Position numbers and translations under genes: made by a program. From NCBI GenBank assembly GCA_964629975.1, contig CAZVUN010000097.1, positions 1 through 11,561 of the forward strand: a stretch of DNA of 11,561 nucleotides, in the 5' to 3' direction. Source of the DNA: G020354085 sp964629975 (lineage in GTDB: Bacteria > Pseudomonadota > Gammaproteobacteria > Acidiferrobacterales > Sulfurifustaceae). How positions within the stretch are numbered: position 1 is the first letter of the stretch; every line of letters starts with the position of its first letter. The notes beneath the pieces are model-generated. The model was not told the DNA's origin. It worked only from the letters and a program-made list of their open reading frames with translations, and ran no database searches. Of this stretch, positions 1 through 5,837 are shown in pieces.

Positions 1-52
1 TGAGGGACAAAATTAGTTGCCGATCAGGGGACAATTAGCATTGGCGCTGACA
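1..52. mobile_element. Probable terminal end of an IS21-type insertion sequence (partial)
   Basis: Read on the minus strand from base 52, the segment begins TGTCAGCGCCAATG and then carries two similar repeats, CTAATTGTCCCC and CTAATTTTGTCCC. A 5'-TG tip followed by several short internal repeats is the usual end structure of IS21-family elements. The integrase homology to the right starts directly after the proposed tip (PNAARE from base 54), with an in-frame stop at 48-50, as expected if an element landed in intI. The transposase genes would lie left of the window. The family call rests on recalled end structure and no transposase is visible; another IS family remains possible. Confidence 0.5.
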
Positions 53-428
53 CCCAAACGCTGCACGCGAATTGCCGTGGTGGTACGTCTTTCCGGCATC
101 GGCCCGCTGCCGCGATCCGTACAGTGGCGGCATCAAGCGGCATCATCTCGATGACTCCGTCATCCAGCGCGCGGTGCGACAAGCGGTGCGCGCGGCCGGG
201 ATCATGAAGCCGGTTTCCTGCCACACCTTGCGGCATTGCTTCGCGACGCACCTGCTTGCCGCCGGACACGACATCCGGACAATCCAGGAGCTGCTCGGCC
301 ACCAAGACGTACGCACGACCATGATCTACACGCACGTTCTCGGCAAGGGTGCGCGAGGCGTGTCGAGCCCGATCGATGCGATGTTTCCGGTCCTGACTCG
401 GGAGATGCCAGCGCATGCTGCGCGCTAG
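53..428 (+). pseudogene. intI: Integron integrase IntI, C-terminal remnant
   Basis: This is the last third of an integron integrase, the tyrosine recombinase that moves gene cassettes between attI and attC sites. The visible part starts at PNAARE and continues PWWYVFPAS, then the IntI-specific extra region with DPYSG and RHHLDDSVIQRAV, then the catalytic end: HTLRH (the H-x-x-R of box II), LLGH, and the tyrosine in TMIYTHVL. It ends with the usual GVSSPIDAM tail and a TAG at 426-428. The N-terminal DNA-binding domain and the first catalytic arginine are absent, so about two thirds of a roughly 320-340 residue protein is missing and it cannot be active. The left boundary coincides with the proposed IS end. 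A TTG at 72 gives an open frame, but it is not a credible start. Because the 5' end and attI are gone, cassettes belonging to this integrase would have been to the left. Confidence 0.85.
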
Positions 429-434
429 TCCAGG

Positions 435-520
435 ATGTCTGCGCCGCCTTACGCCGAGCTGCATTGCGTTTCCAGCTTCACCTTCCTGCGCGGGGCGTCG
501 CACCCGGAGGAGCTGATCGA
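435..520 (+). pseudogene. dnaE2: DnaE2 (ImuC) N-terminal fragment, truncated second copy
   Basis: An ATG at 435 opens MSAPPYAELHCVSSF, then FLRGASHPEELIE, the start of the PHP domain of DnaE2. It aligns with the beginning of the intact gene at 1333 with one codon fewer. From 450 to 520 it differs from the intact copy (1351-1421) at five positions by my count, four of them silent and one changing H to Q. Homology stops at base 520; the frame then runs through unrelated sequence to a TGA at 567-569. The ATG lies six bases after the intI stop, an operon-like spacing. The divergence means it is not a very recent tandem duplication; it may be an older or foreign copy. Confidence 0.85.
450..520 (+). 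repeat. Direct repeat, left copy (dnaE2 5' segment)
   Basis: This 71-base segment matches 1351-1421 in the same orientation with five mismatches counted by eye. The two copies flank the minus-strand toxin-antitoxin block. The right end is sharp: both copies share GAGCTGATCGA and then diverge completely. Confidence 0.85.
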
Positions 521-644
521 AGCCTTCTCGGAGATGTTTGCTACCACCTCTCGGGTAGCCTCGGGGTGATGGACAGCGATGGAGTCAAAAATACCGTGCA
601 GCCAGCGATGAGCTTTTTCAGTCCACCTTACTTATTTCTGCCAC
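521..644 (-). pseudogene. ParE/RelE-type toxin, truncated and frameshifted remnant
   Basis: Read on the minus strand, 631 to 521 encodes VRWTEKAHRWLHGIFDSIA followed by HHPEATREVVANISEKA, which resembles the N-terminal 40 residues of ParE/RelE-superfamily toxins (the WTEKA...I.D.IA...PEA pattern). It directly follows the small antitoxin gene, the usual antitoxin-toxin order. The coding part ends at base 521, exactly where the dnaE2 fragment begins, so the C-terminal half with the functional core is lost. No start codon lies in the matching frame. A GTG at 644-642 opens MAEISK in the next frame and would join after one base of frameshift, suggesting a second lesion. The match is by pattern only and the stretch is short. 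Confidence 0.6.
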
Positions 645-817
645 GTGCGGATGCGCCGCTTCACTTCCTTGTCGGGCAGGATCTGGCCGTCGCGCGCATC
701 GGCAAGACCGCGGTCGATCATCCGTTCGAACGCCAGTTCACGGAGGATTTCTTCGTATGTCGCGTCGTCGGGTTGAGATCGGATGATTTCCGTCATCTTT
801 TTCTCGGCGGTGGACAT
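632..817 (-). CDS. Small antitoxin-like protein, partner of the broken ParE/RelE toxin
   Basis: The 61-residue product starts MSTAEKKMTEIIRSQPDD and contains ATYEEILRELAFERMIDRG and ends KRRIRTWQK. Short proteins with this 'P.DATYEEI...L...E.I..GL.DA..G......EVKRRI..W' layout are common antitoxins encoded just before ParE/RelE toxins. The probable role is binding and neutralising such a toxin and repressing its own promoter. Its stop lies where the toxin remnant begins, consistent with that pairing. The ribosome site is weak: only an A-rich stretch precedes the ATG. With the toxin broken this is an orphan antitoxin. It could still counter a related toxin elsewhere in the genome (inference). 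Confidence 0.65.
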   Translation of the reverse strand: MSTAEKKMTEIIRSQPDDATYEEILRELAFERMIDRGLADARDGQILPDKEVKRRIRTWQK

Positions 818-845
818 GACAACTTATTTTTTTCTGATCGACAAC

Positions 846-1043
846 TCAGGCGGCGATCTGCTCGAAGGAGAAGTGCGGGATGTCAGCACGCTTGCTCGCA
901 TGTTCGATTGTAATGCCGACGATCTCGCCTTTGGCGTCCAGGTCAAGAAGGGTATTTTCATCCAGGTCCTTGGTTTCCTCGACCGTTGCCGGGCGCAGCT
1001 CGATATACAGAGTGTCTGTGTCCTGAAAGTACTGGATTTTCAT
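846..1043 (-). CDS. DUF2283 family protein, putative antitoxin
   Basis: The 65-residue product begins MKIQYFQDTDTLYIEL, the characteristic start of DUF2283 proteins, followed by DENTLLDLDAKGEIVGITIE, in which the D.D..G.IVG.EI-like core is visible. The family is of unproven biochemical function but is repeatedly found next to DUF4258 genes, in what look like toxin-antitoxin pairs. Here the ATG at 1043 overlaps the DUF4258 stop (ATGA, 1040-1043), and AGAGGA lies about eight bases upstream, so translation is probably coupled. The gap to the next antitoxin gene is 28 bases, so all three genes could share one transcript. Which member of the pair is toxic cannot be told from sequence. Confidence 0.75.
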   Translation of the reverse strand: MKIQYFQDTDTLYIELRPATVEETKDLDENTLLDLDAKGEIVGITIEHASKRADIPHFSFEQIAA

Positions 1044-1276
1044 GGCGCAAATCCTCTATCGAAGAACGCATTATGCACAGTCTGCCCATCCGGCAACAGA
1101 ACTACCCGCAGGTACTTTCCATTAGCTTCCGGAATGTGTGCCCAGCGGCGAATGCGTCCATCTTGTTGGACCATTTCCCGAATTGGGTGATTGATCGCAC
1201 GTTCAATCCACTCGATGCGGATCTCCGTGCGATCCGGACGCAGTCGCATCGCTTGGAAGTACTGCGTGAATTTCAC
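1040..1276 (-). CDS. DUF4258 family protein, putative toxin
   Basis: With a GTG start at 1276 the 78-residue product reads (M)KFTQYFQAMRLRPDR, then IRIEWIERAI, RIRRWAHIPE, LRVVLLPDGQTVHNAFFDR. The 'RI..W...I......LRVV...DG..V.NAFFDR.F' core is typical of DUF4258. The frame is open further upstream to an ATG at 1345, but that start would place 23 unlikely residues inside the dnaE2 coding region, and family members begin near KFTQYF. No clear Shine-Dalgarno sequence precedes the GTG, and a promoter-like pair just upstream would give an almost leaderless message. The gene overlaps the DUF2283 gene by four bases. DUF4258 proteins are predicted small RelE-like or nuclease-like toxins; that role is inference here. 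Confidence 0.7.
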   Translation of the reverse strand: MKFTQYFQAMRLRPDRTEIRIEWIERAINHPIREMVQQDGRIRRWAHIPEANGKYLRVVLLPDGQTVHNAFFDRGFAP

Positions 1277-1283
1277 AATTTTC

Positions 1284-1311
1284 AGTGTATCAGCGGTCGG
1301 GGAAAGCACAA
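1284..1311 (-). promoter_or_regulatory. Possible promoter for the DUF4258-DUF2283 genes
   Basis: On the minus strand TTGTGC (1311-1306) and TACACT (1289-1284) are separated by 16 bases, and the GTG start of the DUF4258 gene follows eight bases after the -10-like box. The -10 is good, the -35 matches the consensus only partly. It lies in the 56-base gap between this gene and the oppositely oriented dnaE2. A short near-leaderless transcript would result. Confidence 0.3.
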
Positions 1312-1332
1312 CCCATTGTGACGTGACCGACC

Positions 1333-4300
1333 ATGGCCGGTACACCCCAATATGCCGAGCTGCACTGTGTTTCCAGCTTCACCTTCCTGCGCGGGGCATC
1401 GCAGCCGGAGGAGCTGATCGAGCGCGCGCATGCGCTCGGGTACACGGCGCTCGCGCTGACCGATGAATGTTCGGTGGCGGGCGTGGTGCGCGCGCATCTC
1501 CGTGCGCGCGAACTGGGGTTCAAGTGCATCGTCGGCAGCGAGTTCCGGCTGCAAGACGGCCTGCGCCTGGTGCTGCTCGCGCCGGATCGTGCCGCCTACG
1601 GCGATCTGTGTGAGCTGATCACGCAGGGCCGGCGCGCGGCGCAGAAGGGCCGTTACCGGCTCACGCGCGCCGATGTCGCGCGGTTGGCGTCGCGGTGTCT
1701 GGCGCTGTGGCTTCCCTGTTTATCCGACCCCTTCACCCGCGCCCTCTCGGCAATTGCTCCGGGCATTGCCCCCGGTCCTTGCTCCTGGCAGGACTCTACT
1801 TCCGCCATCCATGGCGTCGTACCTCCTGCATCCATGCCGTCGTCCCGCAAGAAGAGGGGGGAGGCGGAGGAGGATCTTTTTTGCGATGCGCGGTGGGTGC
1901 GCGAGACGTTTCCCGATCACGCCTGGATCACTGTGGAGCTGCTGCACGACGGGCGCGACAGCGCGCGCCTTGCGGCGCTCATCGCGCTCGGGCAGGCGAG
2001 CGGCCTGCCGCTCGTGGCGGCGGGCGACGTGCACCTGCACGTGCGCGGACGGCGCGCGCTGCAGGATGTGCTCACCGCCATTCGCCTCGGCACCAGCGTA
2101 CAGGCGGCGGGCTTTGCGCTCCATGCGAGCGGGGAACGCTGCCTGCGCCCGCGCGAGGAACTGGCGGCGATCTATCCGCCGGAATTGCTGGCCGAGACCG
2201 TGCGCGTGGCCTCGCGCTGCACGTTCTCGCTCGAGGAGCTGCGCTACGAGTATCCCCAAGAGCTGGTGCCGGCAGGCGAGACCCCGGCGTCGTATTTGCG
2301 CAAGCTCACGGAAGCGGGCCTCGAGCGCCGCTGGCCGGGTGGCACGCCGCCCAAGGTGCGGGCGCTCATCGAACACGAACTGGCGCTGATCGCGGAGCTT
2401 CAATACGAGCCGTATTTTCTCACCGTGCACGACATCGTCACGTTCGCGCGCTCGCGCGGCATTCTCTGCCAGGGGCGCGGTTCGGCGGCCAACTCGGCGG
2501 TGTGCTTCGCGCTCGGCATCACCGAGGTCGATCCCGACCGCATCGAGACGCTGTTCGAGCGCTTTGTCTCGAAGGAGCGCGACGAGCCACCCGACATCGA
2601 CGTCGATTTCGAGCACGAGCGGCGCGAGGAGGTGATCCAGTATCTCTACGAGAAATACGGCCGCCACCGCGCCGCGCTCGCCGCCACCGTCATCACCTAC
2701 CGCCCGAGGAGCGCGGTGCGCGACGTCGGCAAGGCGCTGGGGCTGTCGCTCGAGCAGGTCGACCGGCTGGCGCGCAACCTGCAATGGTGGGATGGCAAGG
2801 CGCTCGCGCCGCAGCGGCTGCGCGAAGCCGGTTTCGATCCGGACAATCCCCTGTTGCGCAAGCTCGCGGTGCTGGTTGATACATTGATCGGCTTCCCGCG
2901 CCACCTCTCGCAGCACGTCGGCGGGTTCGTGATCGCGCGCGACAAGCTCTCGCGCCTGGTGCCGATCGAGAATGCGGCGATGGAAGGTCGCACCGTGATC
3001 CAGTGGGACAAGGACGATCTCGACGCGCTCGGGTTATTGAAGGTCGATGTGCTCGCGCTCGGCATGCTCTCGGCGATCCGCAAGGCCTTCGATCTCGTGA
3101 GCGCGTTCCGGGGCCGGCCGCTCGGCATGGCCGACGTGCCGGCGGAAGACCCGGCGGTGTACGAGATGATCCAGCGCGCCGACACGGTCGGGGTGTTCCA
3201 GATCGAATCGCGCGCGCAGATGGCGATGCTGCCGCGTCTGAAGCCCGCCTGCTTCTACGATCTCGTGATCGAGGTGGCGATCGTGCGCCCCGGGCCGATA
3301 CAGGGAAAGATGGTGCATCCGTATCTGCGCCGCCGTCAGGGGCTGGAGCCCGTGACCTATCCGTCCGAGGACGTGCGCGGGGTGCTGGCGCGCACGCTCG
3401 GCGTGCCGATCTTCCAGGAGCAGGTCATCAAGCTCGCCGTGGTCGCGGCCGGTTTCACGCCCGGGGAGGCCGACGGGCTGCGCCGCGCCATGGCCACCTT
3501 CCGGCGGCGCGGCGGCATGGAGAAGTTCGAGGCACGGCTGGTCGAAGGCATGCGGGCACGCGGCTACAACGAGGAATTCGCGCGCCAGATCTTCGAACAG
3601 ATCCAGGGTTTCGGTGAATACGGCTTCCCGGAGTGTGTTGTCGGCGAGACCCGCATCGTCAATGCCGATACCGGCCGATGGATCACCATCGACGAAATCG
3701 TGGCCGGGCACGTCTCGATCAGCAGGACGCTGGCGTGCGATCAGCGGCTACGCCTGCGCAAACGCCGGGTGCAGGCCATTCGCCCGAGCGGGGTAAAGCC
3801 GGTTTACCGGCTGCAAACCGCGCTCGGCCACTCCATTGTGGTGTCGGCCGAACATCCGTTTCTCACCATGCGCGGTTGGCGCAAGCTGCGTGAACTGGAA
3901 GCCGGGGAGTTCGTTGCGGCGGTGCGTTCCTTGCCAGTGTCTGGGCGCAGGCGCTGGCCGCGTCATCAGATCATCGTGCTGGCCGACCTTGTCGCGGAAG
4001 GTAATCTCTGTCATCCCAGCACGTTCTACTTCTACACCACCGATCCACTTCATCGCGATGAGTTCATGCGGGCGGTGGAACGATTCCCGAACACCTGCGC
4101 GGTTGTGGCGCGTCACAAGAGCTGTTTCAGCGTACATGTCCGCCGTCGCGACGTGCGTCGCCCGGCGGGGGCCGTGACATGGGCGCGCGAGCTCAGCCTG
4201 TGGGGGCGCGGCGCGCGTGAGAAGCAGCTGCCGGCAGAGGTATTCGAGTTTTGCGACGCAGACATCGCGTTACTGCTGGCACGTCTGTGGGAAGGGGACG

Positions 4301-5829
4301 GGGGCTTTTCCCTGAAGGGCCACGCGTCCTACGAGACCGCTTCGGAGCGACTGGCGCAGGAAATCCAGCATCTGTTGTTGCGGCTCGCCATCATCGCGCG
4401 GATCTACCATCGCGTGCGCCCTTATCGCGGGCGTCAGGTCGAGAGTTATGTCGTGACCGTGACCGGCGAGGAGCCGCTGGGGCTGTTCTGGCGTCGTATC
4501 GGTCAGCGCTTTCTATCGCCCGTGAAGCGCAAGCAGGCGAGAGCAGTAGCGCGTGCGCGCCGTGACGGTCGCATGTCACGCGACATCGTTCCTGTCGAGG
4601 TGCGGGACGTTGCGCGCCGGGCGCGCGACGCGCTCGGGCTGACCTGGAACGACATCGGCAACATGACCGGACTCAGTATGCGTGAGATTCAGTCGCGCGG
4701 CAGCCACAAGGTGGGATTCCGCCGCCACGTGATTGCCGCGCTGGCAAAACATCTCGGATCGCGTGAACTCGGCCGGCTCGCCGGATCGGACGTCTACTGG
4801 GACAGGATTGTTTCCATCGAGTCGTTGGGCAGCCAACCGACTTACGACTTGCAGATCGAACATGATCACAATTTTGTTGCCAATAATTTGGTGGTGCATA
4901 ACTCGCACTCTGCCAGCTTCGCGCTGCTGGTGTATGTGTCGGCGTGGCTCAAGTGCCACGAGCCGGCGGCGTTCACGGCGGCACTGCTCAACAGCCAGCC
5001 GATGGGCTTCTATGCGCCGGCGCAACTCGTGGCCGACGCGCGCCGCCACGGTGTGGAGGTGCGGCCGGTGGACGTGCGCGCGAGCGGCTGGGACTGCACG
5101 CTCGAGCGCGGCGACCAGGGCGAGCCGGCGGTGCGGCTCGGGTTGCGCATGGTGAGCGGCCTCACGCGCACCGCCGCCGAGCGCATCGTGGCCGAGCGGG
5201 TCCGCGCACCTTATATAGGAGTGGAGGAACTGGCGCGCCGGGCGCGGCTCGGGCGGCGCGATCTCGATGCCTTGGCCGCGGCCGGGGCGCTCGCCGGCCT
5301 TGCCGGCCATCGGCATCGCGCGCGCTGGGCGGTCGCCGGGGTGGAGCCGGCATTGCCGCTGCTCGCGGAGGCGCCGATCGCCGAGGCGTTGCCGATGTTG
5401 CGCCCGCCCACCGAGGGGCAGGATATCGTGGCGGATTATGCGAGCCTCGGGCTCACGCTGCGGCGCCACCCGGTTGCGCTGCTGCGTGGCCAACTGACCG
5501 CGCGCCGCCTGCTTTCGGCGCGGCAGGTGCGCGAGCGCGCGCACGGCACGCCGGTCGCGACCGCCGGCCTCGTCATCTGCCGCCAGCACCCGAGCTCGGC
5601 TGCCGGCACCATCTTCATTACGCTCGAGGATGAAACCGGCAATACCAACGTCATCGTCTGGGACAGTGTGGCGCGGCGGCGGCGCCGCGCCTTGCTCGGC
5701 GCCCGGCTCATGGCCGTGCGCGGCGAGGTGCAACGGGAAGGTGAAGTGCTGCACGTGATCGGGCGCGAGCTCGTGGATCTCTCGCCGCTGCTCGGTAACC
5801 TGACGGTTGCATCCCGCGATTTCCGCTGA
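1333..5829 (+). CDS. dnaE2: Error-prone DNA polymerase DnaE2 (ImuC) with an embedded intein
   Basis: DnaE2 is the alternative DNA polymerase III alpha subunit that performs SOS-induced mutagenic translesion synthesis, normally with ImuA and ImuB and the beta clamp. The 1498-residue product starts with the PHP domain (YAELHCVSSFTFLRGAS, residues 7-23). The polymerase core carries PDIDVDFEHERREEV with the metal-binding aspartates at D423 and D425, and the third in LLKVDVLALGML (D572). Helix-hairpin-helix sequence lies near IGVEELARRARLG and an OB fold near the C terminus (GTIFITLEDETGNTNVIVW); the end, SRDFR, is usual for the family. Two insertions enlarge it: residues 129-184 (see 1717-1884) and the intein at residues 768-1190. 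Without the intein 1075 residues remain, the normal size range. The start is fixed by alignment with the fragment at 435, but there is no visible Shine-Dalgarno or SOS box, probably because the upstream region is not native. The TGA overlaps the mntA ATG (TGATG). Confidence 0.95.
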   Translation: MAGTPQYAELHCVSSFTFLRGASQPEELIERAHALGYTALALTDECSVAGVVRAHLRARELGFKCIVGSEFRLQDGLRLVLLAPDRAAYGDLCELITQGRRAAQKGRYRLTRADVARLASRCLALWLPCLSDPFTRALSAIAPGIAPGPCSWQDSTSAIHGVVPPASMPSSRKKRGEAEEDLFCDARWVRETFPDHAWITVELLHDGRDSARLAALIALGQASGLPLVAAGDVHLHVRGRRALQDVLTAIRLGTSVQAAGFALHASGERCLRPREELAAIYPPELLAETVRVASRCTFSLEELRYEYPQELVPAGETPASYLRKLTEAGLERRWPGGTPPKVRALIEHELALIAELQYEPYFLTVHDIVTFARSRGILCQGRGSAANSAVCFALGITEVDPDRIETLFERFVSKERDEPPDIDVDFEHERREEVIQYLYEKYGRHRAALAATVITYRPRSAVRDVGKALGLSLEQVDRLARNLQWWDGKALAPQRLREAGFDPDNPLLRKLAVLVDTLIGFPRHLSQHVGGFVIARDKLSRLVPIENAAMEGRTVIQWDKDDLDALGLLKVDVLALGMLSAIRKAFDLVSAFRGRPLGMADVPAEDPAVYEMIQRADTVGVFQIESRAQMAMLPRLKPACFYDLVIEVAIVRPGPIQGKMVHPYLRRRQGLEPVTYPSEDVRGVLARTLGVPIFQEQVIKLAVVAAGFTPGEADGLRRAMATFRRRGGMEKFEARLVEGMRARGYNEEFARQIFEQIQGFGEYGFPECVVGETRIVNADTGRWITIDEIVAGHVSISRTLACDQRLRLRKRRVQAIRPSGVKPVYRLQTALGHSIVVSAEHPFLTMRGWRKLRELEAGEFVAAVRSLPVSGRRRWPRHQIIVLADLVAEGNLCHPSTFYFYTTDPLHRDEFMRAVERFPNTCAVVARHKSCFSVHVRRRDVRRPAGAVTWARELSLWGRGAREKQLPAEVFEFCDADIALLLARLWEGDGGFSLKGHASYETASERLAQEIQHLLLRLAIIARIYHRVRPYRGRQVESYVVTVTGEEPLGLFWRRIGQRFLSPVKRKQARAVARARRDGRMSRDIVPVEVRDVARRARDALGLTWNDIGNMTGLSMREIQSRGSHKVGFRRHVIAALAKHLGSRELGRLAGSDVYWDRIVSIESLGSQPTYDLQIEHDHNFVANNLVVHNSHSASFALLVYVSAWLKCHEPAAFTAALLNSQPMGFYAPAQLVADARRHGVEVRPVDVRASGWDCTLERGDQGEPAVRLGLRMVSGLTRTAAERIVAERVRAPYIGVEELARRARLGRRDLDALAAAGALAGLAGHRHRARWAVAGVEPALPLLAEAPIAEALPMLRPPTEGQDIVADYASLGLTLRRHPVALLRGQLTARRLLSARQVRERAHGTPVATAGLVICRQHPSSAAGTIFITLEDETGNTNVIVWDSVARRRRRALLGARLMAVRGEVQREGEVLHVIGRELVDLSPLLGNLTVASRDFR
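1351..1421 (+). repeat. Direct repeat, right copy (dnaE2 5' segment)
   Basis: Partner of 450-520. It is the intact gene's version of the first PHP-domain codons. The spacing between copies is 901 bases and everything between them except the left fragment's own tail is toxin-antitoxin-type sequence on the opposite strand. Confidence 0.85.
1717..1884 (+). repeat. In-frame insertion in the dnaE2 PHP region, resembling a dispersed intergenic repeat
   Basis: Residues 129-184 of DnaE2 interrupt the normally short link between CLALWLP and DARWVRETFP. The DNA reads unlike the surrounding gene: it is pyrimidine-rich, uses irregular codons, and encodes a low-complexity mix of Ser, Pro, Ala, Cys and Trp. 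It holds two near-identical 15-base direct repeats, CATCCATGGCGTCGT (1806-1820) and CATCCATGCCGTCGT (1829-1843). A hairpin, CCGGG 1759-1763 against CCCGG 1771-1775, is also present, along with repeated TTGCTCC words. The total length is a multiple of three, so the frame survives. I infer a repeat element insertion; other copies in the genome would confirm it. Exact edges are uncertain by a few codons. Confidence 0.6.
3634..4902 (+). other. Intein with LAGLIDADG homing endonuclease, inside DnaE2
   Basis: The 423-residue protein-splicing element sits between extein residues GEYGFPE and SHSASF. Splicing block A is CVVGETRIVNADTG (Cys1). Block B is HSIVVSAEHPFL with His74; the usual Thr of TxxH is Ser here. 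The end is block F/G, YDLQIEHDHNF then NNLVVHN, with the penultimate His and terminal Asn, followed by Ser+1. Between them are two LAGLIDADG motifs about 100 residues apart: LADLVAEGNL (acidic residue E122) and LLARLWEGDGGF (E220, D222). A helix-turn-helix-like segment follows (LTWNDIGNMTGLSMREIQ, about 333-355). All key splicing residues and both endonuclease acids are present, so it looks able to splice and possibly to home. The AT-richer 3' end (4861-4902) fits acquired DNA. Confidence 0.95.
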
Positions 5830-5837
5830 TGTATACT
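5807..5837 (+). promoter_or_regulatory. Possible promoter for mntA-hepT within the dnaE2 end
   Basis: TATACT at 5832-5837 is a close -10 match; TTGCAT at 5807-5812 is a possible -35 but the 19-base spacer is long. The second in-frame ATG of mntA (5844) lies seven bases after the -10 box, where transcription would start, so a leaderless message is possible. It would free the toxin-antitoxin pair from dnaE2 transcription. Confidence 0.3.

Noticed and set aside
1014..1092. LexA (SOS) box candidates near CTGT and ACAG words
   Set aside because: The words occur but never in the CTGT-N8-ACAG arrangement or another convincing dyad.
521..1332. Integron cassette attC sites around the toxin-antitoxin genes
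   Set aside because: Integrons often carry such genes, but I found no paired RYYYAAC / GTTRRRY core sites; a lone GTTGGAC near 1165 is not enough. The block also lies at the 3' side of intI, not at attI.
1277..1345. Upstream ATG (1345) for the DUF4258 gene
   Set aside because: It would add 23 residues without family similarity and overlap the dnaE2 start. The GTG at 1276 fits the family start better.
1720..2916. Long antisense open frame opposite dnaE2
   Set aside because: It is opposite strongly conserved DnaE2 coding sequence; its Arg/Ala/Leu-rich product matches no family and is a by-product of high GC. The same holds for the antisense frame at 4576-5754.
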